Shown: positions 1 to 13,394, counted from the first letter of the stretch. The stretch: DNA of 64,000 nt from Cristatella mucedo (GCA_009760855.2 WPIO01000106.1:1195001-1259000), one strand, 5' to 3'. Notes: generated by a model not told the origin, from the sequence alone. Translations and numbers: made by a program.

Positions 1-1084
1 GAAAATTGGCAGGAGTGAGGAGCTGTCCAATATTGTTGTACTCTCCGAGCTTGCATCGGCGCGCATCTGTCTGTAGATTTTCCCTCGTTTCAGGATGACG
101 ATCTGGTCTGTCACGCGATGAAACTGGACCCGAGCCGCCACCAGTATATATGTAAGCTGCCTAAGTCTGACCTCTCTCCCGGTCCACGAGTGCCAGCATT
201 CAGGGCCGCATCAAAAGCTTTCAAGCAGGCGAAGCCGAAAGCCGTGCAACGAAGCCACCGCTGAAAATCGACACAGCTTGACGTTAGACCGGCTTGTACT
301 TGTAAGCTCGTAAACACATCAAAAAAAACCTCCGTCAAATAAGTAGCGGAAACTCGATTTACGATTGGCGATAAGAGGCAACATTGGAGGGGCTACCAGG
401 TGTAGAATGCGTCTCTCTGAAAGCTTCTCGGGTGGAGCGAGAAGATTCTCCAGCGAAGATCTACCATTTCTTGCTAGACGGGCGCAGCCAGGTATTGTTA
501 GCACAGGCATTCGGCGTGTGCAGTCTTCTGCTTGAAGACTGCTGGCGACAGACGCTTTTAACCTGGAGGTCATAGACAGCGAAGTTCACTTCCGCAACTC
601 TGACGCAAATACCATAGTCTCTCCTGCTGCCGTCTGCGGCACATCCTTTCCAGCCGCCACGAACTACTAATTCAACGCTGGTCACTTTCGCCGCTTCCCT
701 CCTGACTCAGCTTCCCTGCTTCTCAGTTTTTGCTGTTTCGTGAGATGAAGACTGCTGTGCGCGGTAGGTCCATCGAAAGCAGTTTATGCTCTGAGTTGAC
801 TTGAGAAAAATCTCGAGCTTACCAACTCGTTAGTCCGTGTAGCTTTTTCGAGTTAATGACTGAGATAAAATACATTGCGCTACATCCAGAGGGTCTTTCA
901 TAACTTTTTAAGGCAACGTCATATTCTTGGAGTTACTGAGGTGGTAGAAGCTTTTTGACGCAAGTCTAGAATTGCACGCCGAATGACTTCTTCGGTGTAT
1001 TCAGGGGTATCGAGCTCCTTCTTATAGATGGATGTGCGTTAGAAAGCTTTCGGGAGTAGTGCCTTCACCTTAGGAGCTGCACAT
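1..1084. other. No supported gene
   Basis: Unique-looking sequence; only short chance open frames and no recognised repeat before the 55-bp tandem array. Confidence 0.5.
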
Positions 1085-1300
1085 GCTGCCCGAAATAGAT
1101 GTGAGGAGGCAGCAGGCAGAGGCAAAGTCAGCATCAGGTGCTGCCCGAAATAAATGTGGAGAAGGGGCAGGCAGAGGCAAAGTCAGCATCAGGTGCTGCC
1201 CGAAATGGATTTGGAGAAGGGGCAGGCAGAGGCAAAGTCGGCATCAGGCGGTGCCCGAAATGGATGTGAGGAAGAGGCAGGCAGAGGCAAAGGGTACAGG
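1085..1300 (+). repeat. 55-bp tandem repeat, four units
   Basis: Units begin at 1085, 1140, 1195 and 1250 with G(C/G)TGCCCGAAAT and share GGCAGGCAGAGGCAAAG. Since 55 is not a multiple of 3, a shared coding role is unlikely. Confidence 0.85.
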
Positions 1301-1980
1301 AGCGCGTGTTCACTAGTGCAGTGAATCGTCAGAGCCCGGTTCTTCCTCCAGAGCTGCTGCGTGAATCGCTCTCATTTGTGCGCCACCGAGGTCTTATATA
1401 CATCGACAGCCAATCTAAAAGTGTGATTCTTGAAATCGGAATCAATGTGCAACGAACACCTACTAATAGGCTAACATGATTCTCATTGGCGACTCCGACC
1501 AGTTGACGCATTGACAGAGACCTGGCTGATCTTGACTAACTGTCTGACCACAACTTATGTCATTCAGACTGTATTTGCTTTGGTTAATATCCCACGAACG
1601 CTCAAAACTGGTGGTTGAGTAGCCCGAGTGTCTCACTCTTGCATCAATTTCTAACTGTTTACTATCCCCTCCGAAGCACTTTTTTTAATCTCTGGCTCTG
1701 AGTCCCTCCAGTAGAAAGTTACCAATTCTGGCCTTGTTCTCTCGTTCACTAGATGCTACGTCTTTTATTAAAGATTTTCCTATTTCGTTTTTTCAATGCT
1801 CAGCCCCAGAAATCATCAATTCTTGGTACTGAGCGAATTCAGTATTCACGTATGCTGGTCAATTGAATTACTTGACGAATATTTTTACCTCTTATTAATC
1901 CACCTTATCTTGTTGCACACGTGCACGGTCCGACTCACAGTCAAGGTCACGCACAAGCTATAGTATTCTCCCACGATGAC
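1301..1980. other. No supported feature
   Basis: AT-moderate sequence with no open frame over 60 codons that looks coding. Confidence 0.5.
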
Positions 1981-2237
1981 CACTATAATAATAAGAATAA
2001 TGGACTTGATAAAGTGCCCTCAGAGAATTCAATATCTTTTTAGTTGCTTTACATTTGCTGCAAAGGGAAACGCGATTGAATGGTGAGTAATATCATGCTT
2101 GATAAACATGAATAACATGGTTAGGGGTGATATGCACAGGGTCAGCATGCAATTGATGTTAGCGACAGCATGCAGTGTCAGCACGCATAAGCACATGAAG
2201 GACGAATCACAGGGACCCACTAAATGCTGTCCTAAAT
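1981..2237 (-). mobile_element. LINE family A, 3' end fragment
   Basis: It matches the LINE A 3' region (CACAGGGTCAGCATGC, GACGAATCACAGGGACCC, TTTGCTGCAAAGG) and ends in an ATT-type repeat. Heavily 5'-truncated. Confidence 0.75.
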
Positions 2238-2889
2238 AGGTATTATAATCAAATACTGATCACCTGACTAAATGCAGGTCTCAGTCGGACTGCAGTTTTT
2301 GTCTCTTTTGGAATTAAAAACTAATTTGCGTATCGCGCCACCTAAAGACCCTTGACATTTATTTTTTATCAGCACTTATGCCTCGCCCCTGCTGCGAAAT
2401 CCACCACCCTGGAGAAGCTTGCCCTGACCAGCTGACTAAGAAGCCATGCTCACTCCCCGAGATGGCCAGCGGTTGACTGCGAGCATTCATCTAACCAGGA
2501 ATACTGGGCGGAAGCTTGAAATAACATAAAAAAAATGATCAGGATTGACTATCAAACGACTGGCATATTAGGACTGTTGTAGACCGTACCTATCCATCCT
2601 AGCTATGAATAAGTCTTGCTTCTTTAATAACGTAATGGAATCAGAGTTTCAAAATAAAAATGCTTATGTCGACAATCATTTAAACCGCCCCCAGAGAAGC
2701 ACCTTACCTTTTGATTGTGATGCCTTCTGGATTCTAGCAGAGCATTTCTCTAGATTCTCTTTCAGCAATCTAGCAAAGATCCGAGACTAAAATTCCAACT
2801 TCGCTTGGATAGTGTCCTAAGGCAACTTAATTTCTGTATTCACGTCTATCTGTATGTACATCTGTAATGTACATATATAACAAAAGTCA
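2238..2889. other. No supported feature
   Basis: Between two LINE A copies; one 61-codon open frame without coding character. Confidence 0.5.
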
Positions 2890-3860
2890 ATATAATAATG
2901 ATACATTAGATAGAGCACCCTCAGATAACTCAATCTCTCTCTCTAGGCACTTTACACTTGCTGCAAAGGAAGCAGGATCAAATGGTTAGCGATATAATTC
3001 TGAATAAACAACAAGAATAACATGGTGAGGGGTGACATGCACAGGGTCAGCATGTGAGTATCGTTAGTTGCAGTATGCACAGTGTCAGCACGAACTAGCA
3101 CATAATGGACGACTCACAGGGACCCGCTAAGTGCTGTGAAAAATAGATGCGTTTTTAGTTTCGTTTTAAATGTGGACATGTCAGGAGAAGTCGTGACGCA
3201 GGTCGGGAGTGAGTTCCAGGCTTCGGGGGCGTACGAACTAAATACACGGTCTCAAAAATATTTGAGGTTTGACTAGATCCGGGTAAACAGCTAGATTCCG
3301 AAAAGCGAGTGGTACAATCCTTAGACTGGTAGGGGAGTAGTTCTGATAGGTATGCTGGAGCCAAAAAATGGACCTAAAAGTGAGTGATAACACCTTAAAG
3401 TCGATGCGTTGTTTTACTGGGAGACAGTGAAGGTCGACAAGAAGTGATGTGATATGGCAACTGCGACACTCACGACAGACAAGCCTAGCTGGAGAGTTTT
3501 GCACCACCTATAAGCGCCTGATTGCACAGGCCGGTAGACCAGCAAGCAGTGAGTTACAAAAGTCAAGACGGGATGTCACAAATGCATAGACCAATTTGGA
3601 TGTGGTATCCCTGTCTAAACATGCCCGAATTTTAGCAATGTTACGTAGTTGAAAGCAGGCAGACTTGTCTGTGGAGCTGATGTGGTCGGCTAATAAAATA
3701 TCACTTTGGAACCTATAATTTCGTGCCGATTTAAAAAGATATATGCTGGCACATCTGATTTTGAGAGTTAACCTTTTTAATTTTTGAATCACACTTGGTT
3801 TGCCCACAACTGGTAAGTTGGTTTGATCATCAATGAATTTGAGAGATTTTGTTAACATTC
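2890..3860 (-). mobile_element. LINE family A copy, reverse transcriptase C-terminal half, frameshifted
   Basis: On the minus strand it encodes the region after the RT catalytic core ([13 protein letters not shown], then LHCLPVKQRIDFKVLSLTFRS and MAPAYLSELLPYQ). The frame breaks near 3508 and again near 3364. It ends in the family 3' sequence and a short AT-rich repeat. This C-terminal pattern is typical of CR1/L2-like non-LTR retrotransposons. Non-functional. Confidence 0.8.
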
Positions 3861-3926
3861 ATGTGCGGATGTCGTCAATACATACAGCAAGGGAGTTGAG
3901 AGAATTCGAAGAGCTGGGGGCTGGAA

Positions 3927-3975
3927 GGGATCAAAGCAAAGGTACGACTGAGTGTCATACCTTTGCTTTGATCCC
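3927..3975. repeat. Perfect 18-bp inverted repeat with 13-nt loop
   Basis: The left arm at 3927-3944 is GGGATCAAAGCAAAGGTA; the right arm at 3958-3975 is its exact reverse complement. It lies at the 5' edge of the LINE A copy. Confidence 0.9.
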
Positions 3976-4739
3976 CCAAGCACGTCAAAGAATATATATG
4001 TACAACTATATGTATTTATATCTGTATATGTCTATATGTATGTACCTGTATGTGTGCATACGTACAAATGCCTATCTGAGTGCTTTACAACTCAAAACAA
4101 AAGAATAAATAACTGAGGGCTAGTTGCATGCATGAATATCTCGCTTTGACAAGCATGTGAAGGCAAACTTGATCAGGCCAGCATTCAAAGGCAAACTAGA
4201 ATGCAGAATCGACGAGTAATTATACATCCGGTAAATAAAGCACACTCAATTATGCAACGGTAAGCGTGCAAGGCGAAGCCCAATTCTGCTCACTTTATGC
4301 GCTCCGGAATAATTAAATTCTCAACAATTGTCCGCCTAAGCTTTCCAGGTGCTGCTTCTTCAATTCAAAGCTTTAGGCCTCCATTCCTTCGTCTATTGTC
4401 GCATTTCGCTCGTCGATATTTCGCCAATCGTTTGCAGTGAAATACGAGCCGCACGCCACGATGAAGATAGCGCACCACATGACGCTGTCCGGTTGCCCCT
4501 CACCAGGCTCCACGGCCGCCGTCTGGTAAGCCTCAGTCGTCAAGCAAAACAAGCAGGCCAAGTGTTTCGGCGCCCTCTTCCAGAAACAGCTGATCGTCCG
4601 TCCGACGCCTTACGCCCTTACGTATACGCGGCTATCATTCGCCGCCATGCGGCATACCAGTGCCAAGTGGGCGGGCGAATGCCCCTGACGGAAGCAGCCT
4701 ACGGAGCCTCGAGAACCCAACATGGCCGATTTACTATAA
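3976..4739. other. No supported gene
   Basis: It contains a short TATATG-rich stretch (4000-4070) and overlapping chance frames on both strands at 4349-4747. Confidence 0.5.
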
Positions 4740-5330
4740 TAATATAAAAATAGTAATACCTTTACATAGCACCCTCAGAGAACTTAATAGCTCTCTAGCC
4801 ATTTCAAATTTGCCGCAAAGGAAATACGATCGAATGGTTAGCGGCAGCATGCTCAATGGCAACAAGCATAGCATTGTTAGAGGTGACTTGCACAGTGTCG
4901 GCACGAAAAATAAGGCACACAAAGAACGAATCGCATGGATCCACTAAATGCTGTGGTAAATAGATAATTTTTAGTTTCTTTTTAAATTTCTTTAAGTCAG
5001 GAGATGTCACGAAGTCATTCGGAAGTGAGTTCCAGACTTTGTGAGCATACAAAATAAAGGCACGGTATCCAAGTGATTTGAGGTTCGTATGAGGTGTAGC
5101 TAAACGATTGCACTCGGAAGAAAGCTAGTGGTATTATGCTCAGCCTCTTGGAGAAGTAGATCCAATAGATAGGCTGGAGAAAACGAATGAAGGGAGCTAA
5201 ATATAGAACCATTTTCAAACGACAAGTCAACAAAGGCTGCTATTTTGGGAGTAGTAGTGTGCGATTTCAAGGAGCGATAAACTGATTCTAGACCTTTGAG
5301 GTCATCAGAGACCTAGACCGACGCTTAAGT
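4740..5330 (-). mobile_element. LINE family A, 5'-truncated diverged copy
   Basis: The LINE A 3' region (CACAGTGTCGGCACGA, CGAATCGCATGGATCC) continues into the C-terminal ORF equivalent (YAHKVWNSLPNDFVTSPDLK). The distal part is strongly diverged. Confidence 0.65.
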
Positions 5331-5693
5331 AGATCCTAGCACCTTGAGGAAAACTATCGACATTTTTAAAGAGGGCAGCAGCGCTTGCTTGGCAATGGAG
5401 GTGAGAAGACTGGCGGGGCGGGGGGGGGGTAAGAGGAATTGACAGCCCTACCTGGTCTTCCGTACCTTCTGCACAATTTTCCCCTCATTCGTCACTACCT
5501 TGACTGATTCCGCAACGGACGGTATCGCTTAGCGTCGATCGCGTTCTCTTACCTGAGTGGGTGGCTTAGTTGCCTTTGCTACTTGGACGTTCGCTGTTCG
5601 CTGTGCGCTGCCACCGATTGGCTTTCGAGTTTTCGAGCGAGCTACTTCAGTGTAAGTGCCACGCCATCACGGTCTTGACCAGCACGACATAAC

Positions 5694-6005
5694 ATGCCGC
5701 CTCGCTTCAGGCGCTGCGGTGGCTTTGAGCGCCGGGAGCTGGCTGTCTGCGGTGGCGCCGAAAAGGACCACGGCGGACAACCCGTCCGGGCTAGGATTGT
5801 GTACACATGGGCGCTGGACGCCCCGCCAACCGAATTTCCAAAAGGTACTCGTCTTCAAATGTGGAGCATTTCTGGCAACCTCGCGAGTGCGCACTCTCAG
5901 ATCATTGGTCAGATTGGTGCTCAGATTACTGGTCAAATTATGAGCTGGATTTCTCAAGTTACTAGCCAGCAAGAGTTTGCTCGGATTATGACAGATGATA
6001 AGTAA
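5694..6005 (+). other. 103-codon ORF, unrecognised
   Basis: ATG MPPRFRRCGGFERRELAVCG to SQQEFARIMTDDK and stop, lying just upstream of a LINE A copy. The second half has a repeated QI(I/T)GQI pattern from short direct repeats (CAGATT...GGTCAG). No family is recognised and it could be chance. Confidence 0.15.
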
Positions 6006-6136
6006 TTTACTGATTAGTAGTTGGATTAATAACCTGCTCTTTAGTTAACGAGCTAACGTGAATCTAAAAGCATCGAAGGACAGCAAATGCAACATCTCAA
6101 TCTAAGATATTAGTGATAGGTATTCTTGTATAGCAC

Positions 6137-6650
6137 CCTTTAGGTCCCTTCATTCTATGGCTCCAGCCTATTTCTCAGATATACTACCCCATCAGGCCAA
6201 GCATCGTACCACCCGCTTTTCGGAATCCAACAGTCTACAAATACCTCGCATAAACCTTAAGTCCTTTGGAGACCGTGCATTCAGCTCGTATGCTCCCAAA
6301 GCCTGGAACTCCCTCCCGACCTGCGTCAGAATATCCCCTGACCTGACCTCATTTAAAAGGAACTTAGAAACACACCTATTTAGGACTGCATTTAGTGGGT
6401 CCCTGTGATTCGTCCTTCACGTGCTTATGCGTGCTGACACTGTGCATGCTGCCACTAACCACATTTGCATGCTGACCCTGTGCATGTCACTCCTAACCAT
6501 GTTATTTATTTTGTTTGTTTTTCAAGCATGATTTTACTTACCATTCAATTGCATTTCCCTTTGCAGCAAATGTAAAGCGCCTAGAAAGAGATTAAGTTCT
6601 CCGAGGGCGCTTTATTAAGTGCATTATTATTATTATCATTATTATCACGG
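6137..6650 (+). mobile_element. LINE family A, 3' portion
   Basis: It encodes MAPAYFSDILPHQAKHRTTR and SSYAPKAWNSLPTCVRISPD, then the 3' UTR with AAGAGATTAAGTTCTC and a terminal (TTA)n. One of the better preserved 3' ends. Confidence 0.8.
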
Positions 6651-7320
6651 CAAGACCCAGTCAAGTCGCATTAATTTTCAGCTCAGGAACGTAGGCTTTA
6701 CGTCACTAGCCAAGTGACCTCTTGGTCTGCAAAGTGGTTGGCTAGAAGTGCTGTCGCAATTTCGCAATGCTCTGCAAGCCGTTGCTGTAGCTCCTCTGCC
6801 TGCTGATTGCAGCCGTCGGCGCCGGCGCAGACAAGCAGCCCGCTCGCTTTGCTGCATTGCGTCGGAGAGCTGCTTGCCGTAGCGTTTTTTCGGTGCATCA
6901 CGTGCACAACTCGTTCTCCGTTCAGGGGTCGGCCTGCGCGTCGGCGGCGACACGCAGATCCAGTACATCGTGCTGCAGCTTCATTACTCAAAGAAGTTCT
7001 TGAGTACGAAGAACGTTTCCGCCGCCGCGTCGAATTGACTCGCGCCTCGCGTCAATGGAGGAGCTTGAGGGCTTGGCGGCTGTCTGGCAGCGTTCTTATA
7101 TAGGGTGGCAGCTAAGTTGTTGCTTTCGCCGACTGAGCTCGAAGAGTGAGCTGCAGCAGCAGCAGCAGCAGCAGCAGCAGTGAAGTTCGTGCTACGGCGC
7201 GTGGGGCCGCGCGAGCCGTCGCGAATCGAGAGCTGGCAGCGTTTTGAAAAGCCACTCCACGGGCGTTTAAATCTTTTTGACATGTTGGCTATATTTCAAT
7301 TTCGAGAGCACCTGAAATCT
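6651..7320. other. GC-rich patch with overlapping open frames, no gene assigned
   Basis: CpG-rich, with open frames on both strands and the CAG tract. A minus-strand stretch (NQQAEELQQRLAEHCEIATA, near 6710-6810) is followed by GTCACT and looks exon-like, but an overlapping frame (KRYGKQLSDAMQQSERAA) looks equally so. That argues for composition rather than coding. Confidence 0.3.
7151..7181 (+). repeat. (CAG)n tract
   Basis: About ten CAG units in a GC-rich patch (6800-7280); read on the minus strand it would give polyalanine. Confidence 0.85.
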
Positions 7321-10300
7321 AGATAGTGATAATTTCGCTACAACGCTCAAATTTGAAAGCTAGGCCGTGTGATTGCTCCTTTAAAGTTGAGTTCTCGCTT
7401 GGCCCCCCCCCCCCATTTTTGTTTATCGCTACTTGGCACGATTTCGGCGTGTCTTGAGTATATAATTCTGTGGGCTGCGTCATCTTTAACCAGGCATTGA
7501 CCGGGATAGACATAGGCTCCTGAAATTCCGTCCGATTATTTCAGGTATCGCTGGTGCAAATGCTGTTCACCTGGACACTCGCTTTCATCCGCTCGTGCTC
7601 ACAATTTAGTGACAATTAAGCGTCAAACGTCTCGATTTTATTTGACCATCAAATCGTGGCATCATTATGCTCACTTCTCTGACCATTAATTCTACTCACT
7701 GATTATTAATGGTTATAATATTACGAATAATGTATTACAGTTATAATTTTACTGAAGCTAATAAGGCCTCGTTTGAAGTAGCGACTCCGTAACTCGCACT
7801 GCAGCCAAACCGGAGAATGTCGTGAAATTTAGTAGGGTCTGTCGACAATTACTCGGTAATTTTTTTCCTTGTCATCTATGCAAGTGCATTCCCTGGGGCT
7901 TACTGTCGACGCCAAGAGTTTAGTGGACACGTTCGACAGCCGATACAGCTATCGTAGAGTGATACTAAGGTGATCTTATTCGATAAGTCCGCCTAGCTAC
8001 GTTCGGTAAGGCTTACACTTTCGCGTTCCTTCCAATACATTTTTCAGCTTATGAAAAAGACGACCACTCCGGAGTGACTCTACATATGACATATGAAAGG
8101 TACGCAATTCACTTTTGTAAATTGCCCCTAATTTTATATGCAATTTGGTAAGAAGTTTCGAACACAAATAGGCACGCACATACTCGCACTCGCGCGCGGT
8201 CTCTCGTTTGAGCAGATTGCCTCTCCAAGCCGGTTTCGCGGTTCTCACAAGCATCGGCTTTATTCCACCCGGAGCTAAAGGTAAGAAAACAGCTTACTCC
8301 GAACCAACTGGCAGAGATTCTACCTCTTCTTCAATCAGGCGACACCCAGCGAGCTGGGCGCATGGTAGCCGGATGTGCCTGCTGCTGCCCGAGGTCTGCC
8401 CACGAGCAGGAGCTGTACACTTTCGACAGAGGTATATCGCGATATAATGCAATGCTCCTGTTTCGAGGTCCCAGTGAGCTGGTGTAGCCCAGAATTAAAA
8501 CTGGCAAAGCTGATAAATTTCCACTACGTTGCGTACAACCGTTAGATCCAGGTAGAGATTAGCAATACATCATCAGTTGGCAGCAGCTAGCGAGCTATCA
8601 ATATTTCTGCTAATTGAATGTGATACAAAATATTAGCAAGTGGCCCCATTGTACGCTTAATTTCTCTGCTGGATACGTGTCCGGATCTAACGCGATACAC
8701 GAGTAAAAAAAGTGTTTACGGCAGACGCCGATTTGGGTCGAAGTCTTGCTCATTTATCTAGCACTCTCGCCACACCAACTGCCGAACCTTGAGAGTCCGC
8801 CCTGCACGAGGTATCAATGCTTTAATAATAAAGCACAGATATCTCATAATTTTAATCTGAAACGCTTCAGAGAGAAAGGGGCTAATTAAGGCTCCCACTC
8901 CTGCCATTCATCATTTGAGCTCTAAGCTGACGCTTAGGCGACCGAATACACTGAGCGGCTTTCCGCAAGAACTTTCGTTGGCAGATTTTCACATGGACTC
9001 GGCATGTCACTACGGAAGCGACCAAGAAATTTACCCGATTCTGTACAGGACACATTCACACCGCCTCGGTAAACAAGCGCAGCAGCAGCTGTCGGGAGTA
9101 TGGATTCGTAATGCCAGCCTTTCGAATTTTGCAGCGCCATCTAATATTTTCATTCGTCGTCTGCTGGCAGTCGAGAATTCGCGTCGCCGCAGATCGGTTT
9201 TAACGAACGCGGCCCGCGCAGAAAATTTCGAAAGACTACAACCTAGCCGAGTTTACCGTAAGCGCCTCTTTGCAGGCACAGTCACGTCTGCCTACCGAAT
9301 TCGTAATGGAAGCTGGACAGAGGTTGGCCGGATGTCACCCCTGGCTCCGCAGACCTTTTACCCCGTGTCGACGCCGGGAATGGTCGTGCAAAACGGCGAC
9401 GTGCTGGCATCTAGATGCACGATGACGAGCGACAGGGACGAGCCGACTCGGATCGGGTGAGCGAGCAGCGGCTGCGGCACATTCATTCGTAGAGGCCCAG
9501 TGCCCTACGAACAAGGGCAAGGACGTTTGCCTTGGTCAGATGGTGGTCATGGCGGTTGGAGTTGAGCAAGAGATTGCCATATTCTGCTGCTACGCCCCAA
9601 TAGGCCCATTGTCCCCTTGCATCATTGAGGCCGCTTACACCCCCTTAGTGCTCTTACAGCCCATTAGAATGCTTGCCTTCTTGTTTAGGGCGAGGAACAG
9701 GGATGAAATGTGCAACTTCTACATCATGTATTACACACGAAATCGGGAAAACCTGATGGACAGCCATTGCTTCAAGATCGCACAGGAATTTCACTGGAGC
9801 GACCATTTCAGTAATATTCCTTCCGATTCGAGCTCTCTCCGAGGTGTCAACGTGAGCCGAGCACACGGGACATTTCACTCACATTGAAGTTGCATTGCAG
9901 CTGCTATATGTATCGATTGCACATATGGCGCTGATTTAAGTAAAAACGTTACAGAGGAAGGCTTTAATTCAAATGCACCTTCATTTACATCGAGCCCGGT
10001 CAGGGCGGTTTTTGGCTACCTCAAGTTTTTTTCAGCTAGCGATATAAGGTTTTCCGCCAAGAGACTTTGCAAGCCAATCAGCTACTGTTAGGAAGTCGTG
10101 CCAGTTCGAAGGCGTGGCCACCTATTAATGGCTGCATCGCCATCTGTAATACAGTAAGCTGTTTAAAAAATTGATAGTTTGGTGTTGTTTTTTGATCTCT
10201 TTGGTGAGTCTAAAAATACTGTAAATCAAAACCGAAGTTGTGCAGATTGGTCGCTTATTTATTATACAAGTGGTAGAAGCACTATAAACACCGACGCTTT

Positions 10301-11084
10301 CTACTCGTACCGAAATCCAGTGACGCTGTATATTCCGGCGAAGCTCCTAGTGTCTCAAAAGCAGTGCTTTAACTGCTAAGAAAAGCCACGTTTCCAGAGA
10401 ATATTGTCTTGATGAGTCGAGAAGTATTTCCATTCAACTGTCAAGTTCAAACGCGTCACTTTTCCGACGATATGTGTACGGAAGCGGCAGCAGCAACGAA
10501 AGTGCGTCACTTGCCACATGGAGGCTAGCTAGTGTCGCCGGTAATATCATCGCTCGCTCCTTGCAGTGCATTGACCTTGTTGTGCTTCGGCTGCGCATCG
10601 TGCCCGCTGCATTTCGTTGCCTCCACCAGCACCTCCCCACAGTGCCTTTTCTCTCACAAACGCTTGCACTGACATTTTAGTCGATTTGGCGTGTGGAAGA
10701 TATTGCTTGTCAATGACATTCTCCAAGAATTGCAAGAAGACAAAGCACCGAGCTCCTTGACCGCTAGCTCCTCGATCGACTCCAACAGAGAGCCGTTTTC
10801 CGGGTGCCGATATCTTACAGAACTCGTCCCCGTGAATCTTTTCAGCTCGTACTGACTGACACAACTTTGACACTACCAGTGCTTCCGCGAGCTGGCAGCA
10901 ACTGCTGGCTAGCCGATCGCTTACCAGCTCAGTCTCTCTTGAGGTAAGTCAAGCTGAACCCACACCCGTCTTGCGGTGGCAGACAAAGGCCACTTCCCTA
11001 TGGCCGCTGGGGCTAAGCAGCCTCTCGCTTCTCTGTTGGCGTGTCGGCCTGACCTACCTTGACCCCTTATCTCTATGTCTCTTC
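7321..11084. other. Intergenic, no supported gene
   Basis: The longest frame (8915-9460, 181 codons, no ATG at its start) has no recognisable motif. There is a C run near 7401. No LINE or SINE copy was recognised. Confidence 0.45.
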
Positions 11085-11092
11085 CCTTATCT

Positions 11093-11161
<69 letters not shown>

Positions 11162-11208
11162 TCCCTATCTCTCCCCCCTTTCTCTCTGTCTCTCTGTCTT
11201 TCTCTCTG

Positions 11209-11242
<34 letters not shown>
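11085..11242 (+). repeat. (CT)n microsatellite block
   Basis: Long CT runs with minor interruptions produce open frames of Leu/Ser repeats that are not genes. Confidence 0.95.
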
Positions 11243-11341
11243 ATACGTTGGCGGATTAAAGTCGTACTATGACAATGCGTTGCTAGCACCAACAAACACA
11301 CTCCAACAAGGTAGTTGGTTTTCAGTGTGATTTATCCGGAC

Positions 11342-11348
<7 letters not shown>

Positions 11349-11403
<55 letters not shown>
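11349..11403 (+). repeat. (CA)n microsatellite
   Basis: Uninterrupted CA repeat, ~27 units. Confidence 0.95.
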
Positions 11404-11405
<2 letters not shown>

Positions 11406-12571
11406 AGAAACTGATAGCAGTGCCGATAAGTGCAGAACAAGCAGATTCTTACAACGTGGGGCATAGAGGTGAGCGGCTGTGAGCTGTCTTGCTGCCAGCC
11501 CAAATACACAGATGTTGAATACGGTGTTTCCGTGTCGTCGCCTGTGTGCTGCCAGAGTGTGAAATTGCGATATAGACAGAGAAAACGAGAGATGGACAGA
11601 GATGAGAGAGGGATAAAGTACAAACATGACGATTTGGGTGAGGCGAATTAATGGTAGCAGACGATCAAACCGCCACAATTCTCCAGTCCAATGGATGGAT
11701 AGTACGAGCTGCCACAACTCTTCAGTCCCATAGATGGATAGTACGAGCTGAACTTCGGTAACGGCTGTGGAATGCATTCGTTAAGCAGGTACGTCTCATT
11801 TCCCCGTTTCGCACGCGTCAATATTTTAGCCCTAAATCGTTCACTATTCTACCAAGATCAATCAACTAAGCGCTCCCTCCTATTTCAATAACTGCATGAC
11901 CCGTGACCCACTTACAGAGCCGAAAGGAAGACGGCCATTTTAGCAAGAGGGTTTTGGCTGGGATTTTACAGAAGTGTGATGAAATTAAAAAGAAAACATT
12001 CCTCATGGGCTAGTTCGCTGATGAACCCAGAATTCCCCTACGATATTCACTAAATAATGTAAAGACACCACAAAGCAGTAGACCTATATGACCACGCAAT
12101 GGCGTACGGAAATGATCATGCAAAGTTGGCTGATCTCTCGGCCTGGTTAGGTTAGACTTTAAGAGAAGCTCTTCGACCAAACCGGGAAATATTTTTGTGT
12201 GTTTTAATAGGCACAATTTTCGACAGCGTGCACATGAGGTACACGATCCAAGTAATTGGTAAAATGTCTATCGGATTTAAGCACGGTGTTTTCTCTCTTA
12301 TCACCGGTCGGAGCAATCCCTTCGGATCGTGCCGCGATCGTAGGTAGTGTGAGCTTTAATTTGACAACTGATGCAACTGAGACTTGCTTGCATGTTTGCC
12401 TCCTTTTGATAAAGAGCAGGAAATTACAGGGGAATGGACATTTAATAATGGCTCTACACCCAGGAAAAAATCCTAGCAGCGTGACCGTCTATGATGTGGC
12501 TGTCAACTCGTTCGGGTAATAAGAAGGTTTTATATGGCGCCAGGTATCCTGAAATTATGCGCATATAATAT
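11404..12571. other. No supported gene
   Basis: It has a minus-strand frame at 12216-12010 (FPGLVEELLLKSNLTRPRDQ) that might be a mobile-element remnant, and a ~28-bp sequence GGATGGATAGTACGAGCTG repeated at 11690 and 11732. Confidence 0.4.
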
Positions 12572-12712
12572 ATAATTCATTTGTATAGCGCCCCAAGAGA
12601 ACTTAATCTCTATTCAGGCGCTTCACATATGCCTCCGGGCTCGAGCCTGCGACCTCAGACAGACCTTGGTCGGGTCGGGCGCCTTAACTGCTGCACCAAA
12701 CCAGCTCGGCAG
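12572..12712 (-). mobile_element. SINE2 (tRNA-derived, shares its 3' end with LINE A)
   Basis: It ends (minus strand) GCGCCTGAATAGAGATTAAG then TTCTCTTGGGGCG. The B box reads GGCTCGAGCC and the head lies near 12700. Confidence 0.75.
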
Positions 12713-12824
12713 GTGTCTCTCAGGTCAAAACAACACGGTAATACGCTACCACTTTAAGTTTGCTGTTCTTTTAGCAATGAACAGGTGTTCTAAGTTATCC
12801 AGTTTATGAATTGATATTCATTGT

Positions 12825-13006
12825 TTTCCATGCTGACCCTGTGCATGTCACCCCTAATCATACTATTCATTTTGTTTGTTTTTCAAGCATGATTTTACTT
12901 ACCATTCAATTGCATTTCACTTTGCAGCAAATGTAAAGCGCCGTGAAAGAGATTAAGTTCTCTGGGGACGATTTATCAAGTGCATTATTATTATTATTAT
13001 TATTGT
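12825..13006 (+). mobile_element. LINE family A, 3' UTR fragment
   Basis: It begins within CATGCTGACCCTGTGCATG and ends with AGAGATTAAGTTCTC and (TTA)n. No coding part remains. Confidence 0.75.
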
Positions 13007-13394
13007 TGATGGTTCTGCAGTTCGTACGTGTGTATTGTATGCAGGCTCCTCTGATAAGCCACTGGTGAGCTGTTAGAAGCACTACCGAGAGGGGCCGGTG
13101 CACTGCTGTGGTCCGCCTGTGATGTGGTATGGACACAGGCCGGTAACCAGCTGGTGGCCAGATGGTGGATTCACCATCAGGCTCGGCCAGTGCACAGTTG
13201 TGGTCGATGAATCATCGAAGTTGACCAGGGGACTGGGAGACTGTTGAGAGTAGGGGCCGAGGGGAGCCGTGCACTCTCGGGCTCCGTGCGATGGGAATAA
13301 ACTGTCGGTGTTGCGCATCGGCTGGCTCTCTGCTGTGCGAACAAACTACAGGTTCTTGACTTACAGCGTCTATCTATCTTATAACTTATAACGT

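Noticed and set aside
8915-9460. 181-codon ORF as a gene
   Set aside because: It starts without an ATG and shows no domain or family resemblance.
10921-11330. Leu/Ser and Arg/Glu-rich frames
   Set aside because: Same cause, the (CT)n block at 11085-11242.
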